Assembly: GCF_001434835.1 (NCBI RefSeq) | Contig: NZ_AZDV01000028.1 | Coordinates: 23,695-87,694, forward strand | Source of the DNA: Levilactobacillus acidifarinae DSM 19394 = JCM 15949 | Lineage (GTDB): Bacteria; Bacillota; Bacilli; Lactobacillales; Lactobacillaceae | DNA: 64,000 nucleotides | Direction of reading: 5' to 3' | Part shown: piece after piece, positions 38,892-47,367 of the stretch | How the letters are laid out: the number at the start of each line of letters is the position of its first letter | Position numbering within the stretch: position 1 is the stretch's first letter | Notes under the pieces: model-generated | What the model was told of the DNA's origin: nothing | The model's database searches: none | What the model saw: the letters and a program-made list of their open reading frames with translations, nothing else | Position numbers and translations under genes: made by a program

Positions 38892-40142
38892 TTAATTTTC
38901 ATTGAGGAGGCTGCGCCGTAACCAGTCCAAACCACTCAAAACGGACCGCATCCGTACATCGCTTCTGGTTCCCGCAAAGTGCATCAGCTTCGCCTGGGGG
39001 GCCTGTCCCCGTTGAGCTAACCCTAACCAAACGGTCCCGGCGGGGTGCCCTTCTAGGCTATCCGGTCCGGCGGCTCCCGTGAAGCTGAGTGCCAGATCCG
39101 TGTCTAAGAGTTGCCGGGAACGTTCGGCCATTTCTTTGGCCGTCGCTTCGCTCACCACGCCCTGCGTCTCAATAATATCTTGGGGAATTCCTAGCAATTC
39201 GTGCTTGGCGCGGTTGGCGTAAGTCACGAACCCACCGGGGAACACCGCCGACACCCCGGGAATCGACCCGATAGTACTCTGGAATTCACCTGCCGTTAAG
39301 CTTTCGGCCCCCGTAATGGTCAGGTGGCGGGCAATCAATTGATGAACCACCACGTTGGCTAGACTATTATCATCACCGTACCCGTAAAGGTAATCGCCGA
39401 CCCGTTCCTTGATGGTGGCCGTCAACTGATTCAGCAGCGTCTCTGCCGAGGCCGTTTCCGTGGTCTGCGCCGTCAATCGTAAGGTCACCTCGTTGCGTTT
39501 AGCGTACGGGGCAATCGTCGGGTTCGTCTGCTGGTCGATCAGATCACTCAACTGGGTCACCAGTTGACTCTCCCCGATGCCAAAGAAGCGCAACACGCGC
39601 GACGTCAGGTACTCTTGCCGCTGATAGGTGTGCTTTAAGGCCGGCAACGCTTCGTGGATAAACATTGGTTCTAGTTCACTGGGTGGTCCGGGGAGTAACA
39701 TCATGTCTGCGCCGTGCGGGTCCTGATAGAAGGCCCCCACGGCCATCCCCGTAAGGTTCTTAAGGGGCTGACTACCGGCTAAATACAACGCCTGAAGCCG
39801 ATTATTGGGCGTCAAAGGGCGTCCCGTCGTGGCAAAGTGCGCCTGAATTTTCGTCATCGCTGCCGCGTCTTCGACCAGTTTGACGCCTAGGAGTTGGGCC
39901 ACCGTCTGCTTCGTCAGGTCGTCTTTCGTGGGACCGAGGCCGCCGCTGATCACCACTAAATCGCTGCGTGATCGCGCCTGTTCCAACACGGCCGTCAACC
40001 GGTCGGCGTTATCCCCCACTAACGAATGGTAATACACTTCAATGCCCGCACTCGCGAGCTCTTGGGCGATAAAGGCCGAATTCGTATCGACAACTTGTCC
40101 TAATAAAATTTCCGTTCCCACTGCAATAATTTCCGCTTGCAT
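38892..40142 (-). CDS. cinA: CinA: competence/damage-inducible protein, nicotinamide-nucleotide amidase
   Basis: 416 residues. N-terminal MoaB/MogA-like domain ('MQAEIIAVGTEILLGQVVDTNS', 'LVVISGGLGPTKDDLTK') and C-terminal PncC amidohydrolase domain ('ESLTAGEFQSTIGSIPGVSAVFPGGF'). It converts NMN to nicotinate mononucleotide in pyridine-nucleotide recycling. ATG at 40142 has GGAGG at 7 bases; the GTG two codons earlier falls within the ribosome-site region. The cinA-recA pair is standard in lactic acid bacteria. Confidence 0.94.
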   Translation of the reverse strand: MQAEIIAVGTEILLGQVVDTNSAFIAQELASAGIEVYYHSLVGDNADRLTAVLEQARSRSDLVVISGGLGPTKDDLTKQTVAQLLGVKLVEDAAAMTKIQAHFATTGRPLTPNNRLQALYLAGSQPLKNLTGMAVGAFYQDPHGADMMLLPGPPSELEPMFIHEALPALKHTYQRQEYLTSRVLRFFGIGESQLVTQLSDLIDQQTNPTIAPYAKRNEVTLRLTAQTTETASAETLLNQLTATIKERVGDYLYGYGDDNSLANVVVHQLIARHLTITGAESLTAGEFQSTIGSIPGVSAVFPGGFVTYANRAKHELLGIPQDIIETQGVVSEATAKEMAERSRQLLDTDLALSFTGAAGPDSLEGHPAGTVWLGLAQRGQAPQAKLMHFAGTRSDVRMRSVLSGLDWLRRSLLNEN

Positions 40143-40208
40143 GGTCACCCCTCCTCAGCAATCTTAAGTAACTCCGTCAAGCATACCATTATTTTTTCGT
40201 CGGCCGTT

Positions 40209-40248
40209 AAAAAAACCTTCCCCGTGAGCAACAACTGGGGAAGGTTTG
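40209..40248 (-). terminator. Terminator of pgsA
   Basis: Minus strand: AAACCTTCCCC / GGGGAAGGTTT stem followed by TTTT. Confidence 0.85.
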
Positions 40249-40260
40249 GTTAAATTCAAC

Positions 40261-40848
40261 TTATTCCGCCGACGATTCCGCAAAGACTTGCCGGTTTTGA
40301 ACAAAATAATCGATACCCGAGTAGATGGTGAAAAACAGGCAAACGTAGAAGAAAATCAGGGCCATTGGCACGTTGATGGCACCAAAGCCGATGTTGTTTA
40401 ACAACAACAGAATGATGCCGACCATCTGCGTCGTGGTCTTAATCTTGCCGGGCCAAGCGGCGGCTAGGACCCGTCCTCCGGTTTCCACGACAATCAACCG
40501 TAACCCCGTCACGGCTAATTCCCGGCAAACAATAATGGCCACGCCCCAAGCGGGCACGGCATTCATGGCCACTAACAAGATAAAGGCCGTCATGACGATC
40601 ATCTTATCGGCTAACGGATCGGCGAATTTCCCAAAATTCGTCACCAAATGTTGCCGCCGGGCAATCTGTCCGTCCAAAAAGTCGGTAATGGAGGCGACCG
40701 CAAAGATCAATGCCCCCCAGACGTGGGTCACGGGGATGCTGGTCCCTAACCAAGTGACCGTCCCCCAATTCAGGGGCAACACTAAAATCAACAAAAAGAT
40801 GGGAATCAAAATGATACGCATGATGGTTAACCGATTAGGTACGTTCAA
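40261..40848 (-). CDS. pgsA: CDP-diacylglycerol-glycerol-3-phosphate 3-phosphatidyltransferase
   Basis: 195 residues. The CDP-alcohol phosphotransferase motif D-x2-D-G-x2-A-R-x8-G-x3-D-x3-D is visible in 'SITDFLDGQIARRQHLVTNF' and the following 'GKFADPLADKM'. Four to five membrane helices. It makes phosphatidylglycerol phosphate. I choose the TTG at 40848 ('MNVPNRLTIMRI'), since AAGGAGG lies 8 bases upstream and family members start right before this motif; a GTG nine codons earlier lacks a site. Confidence 0.95.
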   Translation of the reverse strand: MNVPNRLTIMRIILIPIFLLILVLPLNWGTVTWLGTSIPVTHVWGALIFAVASITDFLDGQIARRQHLVTNFGKFADPLADKMIVMTAFILLVAMNAVPAWGVAIIVCRELAVTGLRLIVVETGGRVLAAAWPGKIKTTTQMVGIILLLLNNIGFGAINVPMALIFFYVCLFFTIYSGIDYFVQNRQVFAESSAE

Positions 40849-40876
40849 AACCTTTTCCTCCTTCGAATCACTCACA

Positions 40877-40913
40877 AAAAAAGCGCGCCGATCGTGACGG
40901 ACCGACCCGCTTT
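40877..40913 (-). terminator. Terminator after the RodZ-like gene
   Basis: Minus strand: AAAGCG...CGCTTT with an inner GTCGG/CGGC-type stem, then TTTT. Confidence 0.65.
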
Positions 40914-40920
40914 TTGATGG

Positions 40921-41862
40921 TTACTTAAATTCCAACGTGACTTCTTGAACCTGCGTCGTATTGGTACTTGCACTGCTGCTAGTCGTCGTGGTTCCCGTCG
41001 TCGTACTGCTACTACTGCTCGACGCCGTACTCGTGGCCGTGGTCGAACCGAAGTTAAACTTCTTGCCGTTAACGGTCACCGTCGTAACGGGGGCGTTACC
41101 GAACTTAAAGGTCACACTCGTCGCGGAACTCGGAATCGTTAGGGTGTGCGACGTGCTAGCGGACAAGGTCCCTTGCCAGGTCGTCGACCCACCTACCGTG
41201 ACGGACATCCAGCTACTGCCAGTTGCCGCTAACTTCACCGTCCGCTTGCTTGGGGCGTTCTTCATTTCCCAAGTTGACCCGGACGTCGTCGCGCTCAACT
41301 GTTTAAACGTTGCCGTCGTGGTTTTCTTCTTGGAAGAAGCCTTCTTCTTCGATGAAGAGCTACTCGACGAACTGGAGGAGCTGCTCCCCGAAACACTGAC
41401 CGAACTACTGTCGACGTTTTGCTTCGCCGTGGAATGACCGCTCTTTGCGGCCGCCACCCAGATGCCGATCAAGACGACCAGCACCACGACCACGATTCCC
41501 GTAATCGGGATCAGGCGCCGTAGCTGTAGCGACCGATCGTCCACCTTACGTTGTTGTGATCGAGTTTCCGGGTTGTTTTCGTTAACCTTATCGACGTATT
41601 CCTGTGTCTGCGTACTGGGGAGTGCACTATCAAATTGCTTTAACAGTTCGGCCCCATCCAAATCAACCATGTCAGCGTACTGCTTGATGAACGCCCGGAC
41701 GTAAAAGTCTCCCGGTAACTCATCAAATTGTTGATCTTCAATCGCAATCAGGTAACGCTTTTGAATCTTGGTTGCCTGTTGCAAGTCGTCTAACGTATAC
41801 CCCTTGGCAATCCGCGCGTCCTTTAACGTCTTTCCCAGTGTAATTTTGTTGTTCTCACTCAT
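40921..41862 (-). CDS. RodZ-like helix-turn-helix membrane protein (DUF4115)
   Basis: 313 residues. N-terminal HTH_25 domain ('LGKTLKDARIAKGYTLDDLQ' and 'KRYLIAIEDQQFDELPGDFY'), one membrane helix (about 115-135, 'ITGIVVVVLVVLIGIWVAA'), a poly-Ser linker and KKK stretch, a beta-rich DUF4115 domain (about 195-275) and a Ser/Thr-rich tail. RodZ links MreB to the elongation machinery. The position between pgsA and the M16 pair matches the ymfM locus in Bacillus. ATG at 41862 with GGAGAG. Confidence 0.88.
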   Translation of the reverse strand: MSENNKITLGKTLKDARIAKGYTLDDLQQATKIQKRYLIAIEDQQFDELPGDFYVRAFIKQYADMVDLDGAELLKQFDSALPSTQTQEYVDKVNENNPETRSQQRKVDDRSLQLRRLIPITGIVVVVLVVLIGIWVAAAKSGHSTAKQNVDSSSVSVSGSSSSSSSSSSSSKKKASSKKKTTTATFKQLSATTSGSTWEMKNAPSKRTVKLAATGSSWMSVTVGGSTTWQGTLSASTSHTLTIPSSATSVTFKFGNAPVTTVTVNGKKFNFGSTTATSTASSSSSSTTTGTTTTSSSASTNTTQVQEVTLEFK

Positions 41863-41954
41863 GTTGTAAACTCTCCATCTTATTTCAGTTTTCTCTATTG
41901 CAGTATAGCATAGGCGCCGCGTCATTTTCAGCGTCAGCGCCTAGAATTCTGGAT

Positions 41955-43262
41955 TTAACGGTTTCTTAAACCTTCTGGCAAGATGGTCGCCACGGTCTGC
42001 CGCCCCTGCGTAAAGAAGGCCTGGGCTAGCGGTAAGAGGTCGTCAAATTGTAGGGCCTCCAGAATAGTTAGTTCATCAAATAATGTGGACCCCGCAAACA
42101 ACGGTCCCGAATATTGGTTGGCGATGGCTTCCACCGAATTCACGGCCCCAATCAACCGGCCAATCGCCTCACGTTTAACCAGGTCAAATTGAGGTTGGGC
42201 CGCTTGTAACTGGGGCAAGACATCGGCTAAGATGGCCTGCATCTCACTCACAAAAAGCTCGGGGTGATCCGTGTCCCCGGCGAGCTGACCGAAGTGTGCG
42301 CCTCTTTGGACCAAGAAGTCGTAACCAAAGCTGTCATCGATCACGTTGGCATCGTACAACCGCAAATAATTATCGCTGGTATCGTTGAACAACAGGTCAA
42401 AGACTAGAGACAACGCCACGTTATAGCGTAACCCCGCCCGGCCCGCGGGAACGGCATCGTACCCCCGGATTCCCAGACTCACCTTGGGCCGCGTCACGGC
42501 CAAGTACCGGGTGGTGTGGGCAATCACTTCATCGGGTGCGGTAACCGGACTGGCCACCCGTTGTAAGGGGCTGACCGGGGCGAAAGTTTTCTTAGCCTGG
42601 TTGGTCGTAATCCAGTCTAGCGTTTCGGTTGGCTCAAGTTGGCCGACCAGCACCAAACTCATGTTGCTGGGATGGTAGAAGGTTCGGTAGGCCGCGTAGA
42701 GGTCATCGGCGGTAATCTGGTCGATGGACGCCACCGTCCCGGCAATGTCGATACTTAACGGTTCCTTGGGATACAGGTTGCCGATCATCCCAAAGTAGCT
42801 TTGCCACCCCGGATCGTCATCATACATTTGAATCTCTTGGCCGATGATGCCCTTTTCTTTATTAACCGTTGCCGGGGTAAAGTAAGGGTCCTGCACGAAG
42901 TCGAGTAAGATGTCGAGGTTGGCGTGCAGTTGACTGGTCGTGGCAAACAGGTAGCTAGTCTGCGTGAAGCTGGTAAAGGCGTTGGAACTGGCCCCGTACT
43001 GACCGAACAGGTCAAAGGCGTCGTGATCCTTCTTTTCAAAAAGTTTGTGTTCCAAAAAGTGCGCAATCCCGTCGGGGAACCGTACGGCCGACTGTTGACC
43101 ACGGGGCACAAAGTGATTGTCGATGGACCCGTAGTCGGTGGTCATGATGGCAAACGTCTTGTGAAATCCCGCTTTAGGCACCAACACCACCCGTAGCCCG
43201 TTGGCCAACGTCGTGCGGTAGACCGTTTCGCCTAACCGGTCGTAAGCTTGTTGTGTCAACAT
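41955..43262 (-). CDS. M16 family metallopeptidase, YmfH-like (active subunit)
   Basis: 435 residues. The zinc motif HxxEH is intact in 'IAHFLEHKLFEKKDHDAF' near residue 66, followed by the second M16 domain. YmfF/YmfH homologues are paired pitrilysin-like proteins of Firmicutes; some act in peptide or RiPP processing, but the substrate here is unknown. The ATG overlaps the TAA of the upstream paralogue by one base (TAATG), so the two are translationally coupled, with GGAGGTG before the start. Confidence 0.9.
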   Translation of the reverse strand: MLTQQAYDRLGETVYRTTLANGLRVVLVPKAGFHKTFAIMTTDYGSIDNHFVPRGQQSAVRFPDGIAHFLEHKLFEKKDHDAFDLFGQYGASSNAFTSFTQTSYLFATTSQLHANLDILLDFVQDPYFTPATVNKEKGIIGQEIQMYDDDPGWQSYFGMIGNLYPKEPLSIDIAGTVASIDQITADDLYAAYRTFYHPSNMSLVLVGQLEPTETLDWITTNQAKKTFAPVSPLQRVASPVTAPDEVIAHTTRYLAVTRPKVSLGIRGYDAVPAGRAGLRYNVALSLVFDLLFNDTSDNYLRLYDANVIDDSFGYDFLVQRGAHFGQLAGDTDHPELFVSEMQAILADVLPQLQAAQPQFDLVKREAIGRLIGAVNSVEAIANQYSGPLFAGSTLFDELTILEALQFDDLLPLAQAFFTQGRQTVATILPEGLRNR

Positions 43263-44533
43263 TAGTCCTCACCTCCGTGTAAGCAATACGTGGCTTGTAA
43301 CGTGACTCGTTGGGCCACGCGCTGAACGTCGGCCACCGTCACAGCGTCTAACGCGGCCTGCCAATCCGCCAGGGACGTAGTGACGTGGGTCAGCTGAGCG
43401 TTTAACCGCCCATCTAACAACCGTTGGGGACTATCTAACACCGTCAAACGGGCGTTACGCAGACTCGCCTTGATTTCGGCTAACAAGTCCGCGGATAGTT
43501 CCCCCCGTTGGAGGGTCGCCAATTGTTCGGCAATGATGGTGAGCACCCGTTGTTGATTCTGCGCTTGAATCCCCGTCTGAACGCTAATCGTCCCCGTATA
43601 CGGACTATAGCTACTGCTAGCGTAATAGGCCAGACTAGCCTTTTCCCGCACGTTGGTGAAGAGCAGCGACAGCGGCGTGCCCCCGAAGACCGCATTAAAG
43701 ACCACCGTGGCCATGAAGTCCGCGTCGTTACGGTAGACGGGCACCCGGTAAGCCAGGTTCAACTTCGCCTGCGTGACTGGCGCCACGTCATCGCCCACCT
43801 GAACGGTCGGTCGGGCTTCCCACTGGTAGTATGGCAGCGTTTCGTGAACTTCTCGCGCCACTAAGGGCCAGGTTGTAAGCGCCGCTTGGGCCCGTTCTGC
43901 CGTCACGTCCCCGATCACGGCGACGTGCACGGCATCGTGAGCCAACATGTCGTGATACGTGGTTAGAATGTCGGCGGCGGTCAATTCGCCCAGCGTGGTG
44001 ATGTCCCCCAAAGCACTCATGGCCTGGGTCGGCTGACCGGCAAAGAGTAACTCTTGGAGCCGACGGTTGGCTAAGTATTGTTTGTCATCGTCCAACGATT
44101 TAATCGCCGTCAACAGGTTCTGACGCTGCTGGGTGAAGGTCGTCGGGTCAAAGTGCCCGTTAGGTAACAGTGGGTCGAACAGGACGGCTTGGAGTAACGC
44201 CATCCCCCGCTCAAATAGCGGTTGCGTATCCGCGTAACTCGTCAGATACTGTTCGTCCACGACCGAGCAGGTCAAACGCACGATGTGTTGCGTGCCGGCC
44301 TTCAGGACCGTGATGCCAAAGTTAGCCCCGTACATGGCGGATAGTTGTCGCGCCAGGGCCGTTTGGGTCGGATACGCGGCGGTACTGGTCTCTAAGACCT
44401 GGGCCAATAACGCCCGCGCCGTAATCGCCGTTGCGCGTAAGGGGGTCACGAAATCGACCTTAATGCCAACGGTTTTAAATTGTTTGGTGGGTAACAAATC
44501 TAAGGTTACCCCGTCTTTAATGCGTAAATGCAC
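43262..44533 (-). CDS. M16 family protein, YmfF-like (no zinc motif)
   Basis: 423 residues from GTG at 44533 with AAGGAGG 9 bases upstream. It has the M16 fold pattern ('LARQLSAMYGANFGI', 'VREKASLAYYASSSYSPYTGTISVQTGI'), but the HxxEH zinc motif is absent: the corresponding helix reads 'ARALLAQVLETST'. It should be the non-catalytic partner of the adjacent active M16 protein, as in two-component bacterial M16 peptidases. Confidence 0.88.
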   Translation of the reverse strand: MHLRIKDGVTLDLLPTKQFKTVGIKVDFVTPLRATAITARALLAQVLETSTAAYPTQTALARQLSAMYGANFGITVLKAGTQHIVRLTCSVVDEQYLTSYADTQPLFERGMALLQAVLFDPLLPNGHFDPTTFTQQRQNLLTAIKSLDDDKQYLANRRLQELLFAGQPTQAMSALGDITTLGELTAADILTTYHDMLAHDAVHVAVIGDVTAERAQAALTTWPLVAREVHETLPYYQWEARPTVQVGDDVAPVTQAKLNLAYRVPVYRNDADFMATVVFNAVFGGTPLSLLFTNVREKASLAYYASSSYSPYTGTISVQTGIQAQNQQRVLTIIAEQLATLQRGELSADLLAEIKASLRNARLTVLDSPQRLLDGRLNAQLTHVTTSLADWQAALDAVTVADVQRVAQRVTLQATYCLHGGED

Positions 44534-44616
44534 GCGCAATTGCCTCCTTCGCAAAAAACCTAACGAAGTTTAATGATAAGGGAAGCGCCCTGGAAATACA
44601 AGCAATCCCCCTACGC

Positions 44617-44647
44617 AAAAACCGGGGAGACACGCGGTCTCACCCGG
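44617..44647 (-). terminator. Terminator of the amino-acid ABC transporter operon
   Basis: Minus strand: CCGGG-t-GAGAC / GTCTC-CCCGG stem followed by TTTTT. Confidence 0.75.
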
Positions 44648-44655
44648 TTAATGAT

Positions 44656-45516
44656 TTATTTTTCAGTATTTTTTAGCAACGGCGTATCAACGTTGCTGCC
44701 AAACCACTTTTCATTGATTTTTTCGAGCGTCCCGTTGGCGGCTAACCGTTTCATACCCGCGTTAATTTTTCGCCGCATGGTCACGTCACCCTTCCGCAGG
44801 CCCACCGCGAACTGTTCCTTGGGGAAATTACCCCGGATGACCCGGTAGTCTTCGGGATGCGCCTGGTGCTTAACGTAGTAGTTCGCGTAGGTGCTATCGA
44901 TCAGTAACCCCTGAATCCGCCCCGAATTCAGGTCGATAAAGGCGTTGGTGAAGGAATCGTACTGAATCGCACTGTGGTTCTTGATGCGGTTCTTCAAGAC
45001 CTTCGGGTAGGTATCGATATCGTTATACCCGGACGACCCACTCTGCGCGCCCAAGACCTTGCCCGTCATCCCGGCAAACGAGGTGATGTGGTCCTTCTTT
45101 AGCGTAACTAAGACTTGGTCGTTATTCAGGTAAACGTCGGAGAACGCCACCTTCTTGGCCCGTTCCGGCGTGATGGAAAACCCGTTCCAAATCAAATCAA
45201 TCGTACCGTTGTGCAACTCGGTCGCGTTCATCGACCAGTCGATGGACTGAAAGTCGACCTTAATGTGGTACAACTTGAACACGGCCCGTGCCAGGTCGAT
45301 ATCATAACCGACCAGCTTGCCACTCTTTTGCCGAAAACCCATGGGGACGAACGTATCGTCGAGGCCCACGACCACGTGACCGCGTTTTTGCATCTTGGCC
45401 CAGGTATCTTGAGTGTTCGCCCGTTGGGTCACGTTACTGCACCCCGCTAAGCTCAATCCCAGACCAACCAGGAGGCCAAGGCCCAAAAGCCAGCGGGCTA
45501 CCCGTTTCATCTTCAT
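44656..45516 (-). CDS. Amino-acid ABC transporter, substrate-binding lipoprotein
   Basis: 286 residues. Lipoprotein signal with lipobox 'LAGC' (Cys near residue 26). Family 3 solute-binding fold: 'GHVVVGLDDTFVPMGFRQKSGKLVGYDIDLARAV', 'AFSDVYLNNDQVLVTLKK', 'GKVLGAQSGSSGYNDI'. The T-box specifier of this operon reads CAC, so histidine is the favoured ligand (inference). Third gene of the permease-ATPase-binding protein operon. ATG at 45516 follows AAGGAGG. Confidence 0.92.
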   Translation of the reverse strand: MKMKRVARWLLGLGLLVGLGLSLAGCSNVTQRANTQDTWAKMQKRGHVVVGLDDTFVPMGFRQKSGKLVGYDIDLARAVFKLYHIKVDFQSIDWSMNATELHNGTIDLIWNGFSITPERAKKVAFSDVYLNNDQVLVTLKKDHITSFAGMTGKVLGAQSGSSGYNDIDTYPKVLKNRIKNHSAIQYDSFTNAFIDLNSGRIQGLLIDSTYANYYVKHQAHPEDYRVIRGNFPKEQFAVGLRKGDVTMRRKINAGMKRLAANGTLEKINEKWFGSNVDTPLLKNTEK

Positions 45517-45528
45517 ATGACGTCCTCC

Positions 45529-46167
45529 TTAGTTTTGCTTGGGTTCTACCCGCAGCATCTGATCGGCGATGTTTTCCGCGAACGGAATATCGTGGGTGAC
45601 CACGATCTGGGTCATGCCCTCCTGTTTTAAGTTCAAGATAATCTGTTCGACTTCGTGCCGAAGATCCGGATCAAGTGCCGACGTCGGTTCGTCGTAACAC
45701 AGGAGTTTGGGATGCATGGCCAACGCCCGCACAATGGCGACCCGTTGTTTCTGACCTCCGGATAATTCGTAGGGATACAAGTCCGCCTTGCCATCTAAGT
45801 TTAAGCGTTGGAGCAAGTTACGGGCTTCGGTGGTCACGGTCTGAGCGTTCTTTTTCAGCACCATGGTGGGTGCTAAAGTCACGTTTTGTAAGACCGTCAA
45901 ATTAGGGAAGAGTTGAAAGTCCTGGAAAACCACTCCGATCACGGAATCGTTATCCCGGTTAGTGGCGGGATCAAAAGGCTTGCCGTCCAGGAGAAACTGA
46001 CCTCCGTCTACCGAAGCCAACCCGCTGATACACCGGAGTAACGTCGTTTTTCCGGCGCCGGACGGACCCACAATGGTTAAGATCTGACCGTCCTGAACGG
46101 TCAAGTTCACGTTATCCAGGATGACCTTGCCATCAAATTTCTTGGAAATATTTTTTAGTTCAAGCAT
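45529..46167 (-). CDS. Amino-acid ABC transporter, ATP-binding protein
   Basis: 212 residues, somewhat short for a GlnQ/HisP-type subunit (about 240) but with all motifs: Walker A 'VGPSGAGKTTLL', Q-loop 'VFQDFQLFP', signature 'LSGGQKQRVAIVRAL', Walker B 'LLCYDEPTSALD' and the His switch 'VVTHDIPFA'. It ends soon after the switch, so the regulatory tail is missing or very short. Drives uptake with the permease encoded 18 bases upstream. Confidence 0.93.
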   Translation of the reverse strand: MLELKNISKKFDGKVILDNVNLTVQDGQILTIVGPSGAGKTTLLRCISGLASVDGGQFLLDGKPFDPATNRDNDSVIGVVFQDFQLFPNLTVLQNVTLAPTMVLKKNAQTVTTEARNLLQRLNLDGKADLYPYELSGGQKQRVAIVRALAMHPKLLCYDEPTSALDPDLRHEVEQIILNLKQEGMTQIVVTHDIPFAENIADQMLRVEPKQN

Positions 46168-46185
46168 ATGCTGACCATCCTTTCT

Positions 46186-46827
46186 CTAACGCCAATAGCT
46201 GTAGTGCTTTTCCAACCGGCGTAACACTAACGTGCAGACCGCCGTTAATAACAGGTAGATGACGGCCACTAAGACCATCGGCAGGAGCGTGACGTCACGC
46301 GCCATGGCCACGTTACCGGCCCGTAACAGATCGCCAAGTCCGATCACGTAGACCAACGAGGAATCCTTGACCAGGTTGATGACTTCGTTACCAATCGACG
46401 GTAAGACGATCTTGACCACTTGGGGAATCACGATCTTGCGTAACGTTTGCCAGTTAGTCAACCGCAAGACCCGGGCACTTTCGTACTGGCCCGCGGGGAT
46501 GGCCTGTAGCCCTCCCCGGAAGATTTCGGCGAAGTAGGCCGTGTAGTTCAGGATAAAGGCGAACAACGCCGCCTCGTAGCGGGGAAAAACTACCCCAATA
46601 ATCGGTAACCCGTAAAAAACAAAAATTAATTGCAGTAACAATGGGGTTCCCCGCATCAACCACACGTAAATGTTGATGATCCAGGTTAAAGGCTTAAACC
46701 TGGTCATCATGCCTAGCCCCACCAAGATCCCTAAGGGAATGGAAATAATAATGGTCCAAAAGAAAATCGATAACGTCATTCCGGTTCCGGAAATCAGTGA
46801 GGGTAAAATTTCGCTAACGTAGTGCAT
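46186..46827 (-). CDS. Amino-acid ABC transporter, permease
   Basis: 213 residues of the HisMQ type: 'LISGTGMTLSIFFWTIIISIPLGILVGLGM', 'WLMRGTPLLLQLIFVFYG', and the coupling (EAA) loop around 'EIFRGGLQAIPAGQYESARVLRL'. About five membrane helices. First gene of the operon, 21 bases after the second T-box terminator, with AAGGAGG before ATG. Confidence 0.93.
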   Translation of the reverse strand: MHYVSEILPSLISGTGMTLSIFFWTIIISIPLGILVGLGMMTRFKPLTWIINIYVWLMRGTPLLLQLIFVFYGLPIIGVVFPRYEAALFAFILNYTAYFAEIFRGGLQAIPAGQYESARVLRLTNWQTLRKIVIPQVVKIVLPSIGNEVINLVKDSSLVYVIGLGDLLRAGNVAMARDVTLLPMVLVAVIYLLLTAVCTLVLRRLEKHYSYWR

Positions 46828-46972
46828 GCCTATTCCTCCTTCTCAACTAAAAAACGCCCACTTGGAACTTAATCCAAGAGGACGTTTGACCGCGGTGCCA
46901 CCTCAATTTTCGACGGGCTCACGCCACGCCGACTCAGGGAGTTGCTCGCACCGCCAGAGCCCCCGAAATTAA
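46828..46972 (-). ncRNA. Second, partial T-box module (no Stem I) of the transporter operon
   Basis: It contains a hairpin (GGGCTC/GAGCCC, about 46907-46972), T-box motif GAGGTGGCACCGCG (46891-46904) and its own terminator (46849-46887). There is no room for a specifier stem. Positions 46929-46945 closely match 47052-47069 of the upstream leader, showing that the 3' half was duplicated. It should act as a second antitermination gate. Confidence 0.75.
46849..46887 (-). terminator. Downstream terminator of the tandem leader
   Basis: Minus strand: ACGTCCTCTTGGA / TCCAAGTGGGCGT stem followed by TTTTTT. Confidence 0.85.
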
Positions 46973-47010
46973 AAAACGCCCTCCTAGACCCAATAGATCT
47001 AGAGGACGAT
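46971..47010 (-). terminator. Upstream terminator of the tandem leader
   Basis: Minus strand: CGTCCTCTAGA / TCTAGGAGGGCG stem followed by TTTTTT. Confidence 0.85.
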
Positions 47011-47238
47011 CACATCGTGGTTCCACCCCTGTTCGTTGGTCTATCACTAAACCAACCTCAGTGAGTTGCAAGCAACTCCAGCGATAACGGGCTAACCCGA
47101 ATCATCCTACTCAATCTTCAGACGACCAACTCACAGATGTGCTTCACGTCATCAGCGACACCCGTTTCCATCATCGGGGCTTTCTGTCGTCACACTGATT
47201 CGCTACTCTTCTGCTCAACGTTTTGATTCATTGCCAAT
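46973..47238 (-). ncRNA. T-box riboswitch (His-type specifier) of the transporter operon
   Basis: T-box motif GGGGTGGAACCACG (47016-47029). Stem I is closed by CAGA/TCTG and TCAG/CTGA. The specifier loop reads GAA-G-CAC-A, giving CAC (His) at minus-strand positions 47139-47141. The same GAA-x-codon-A context gives the correct Val codon in the valS leader, which supports the reading. Uncharged tRNA-His should allow transcription. Confidence 0.85.
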
Positions 47239-47267
47239 ATACTACGATTTTTTGACAGGACCGTCAA
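47239..47267 (-). promoter_or_regulatory. Promoter of the transporter operon
   Basis: Minus-strand TTGACG, 17-base spacer, TAGTAT. Positions are accurate to a few bases. Confidence 0.65.
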
Positions 47268-47324
47268 CCCCAATTGCCAAGATTGTAGCGAAGATTGCCA
47301 CTATCCACCCGGTTTTAACCAAGT

Positions 47325-47354
47325 AAAAGGCCGGTCCCATCCCGGTCCCGGCCT
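47325..47354 (-). terminator. Terminator of minD
   Basis: Minus strand: AGGCCGG / CCGGCCT stem followed by TTTT. Confidence 0.7.
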
Positions 47355-47367
47355 CTTCATAACTTTT

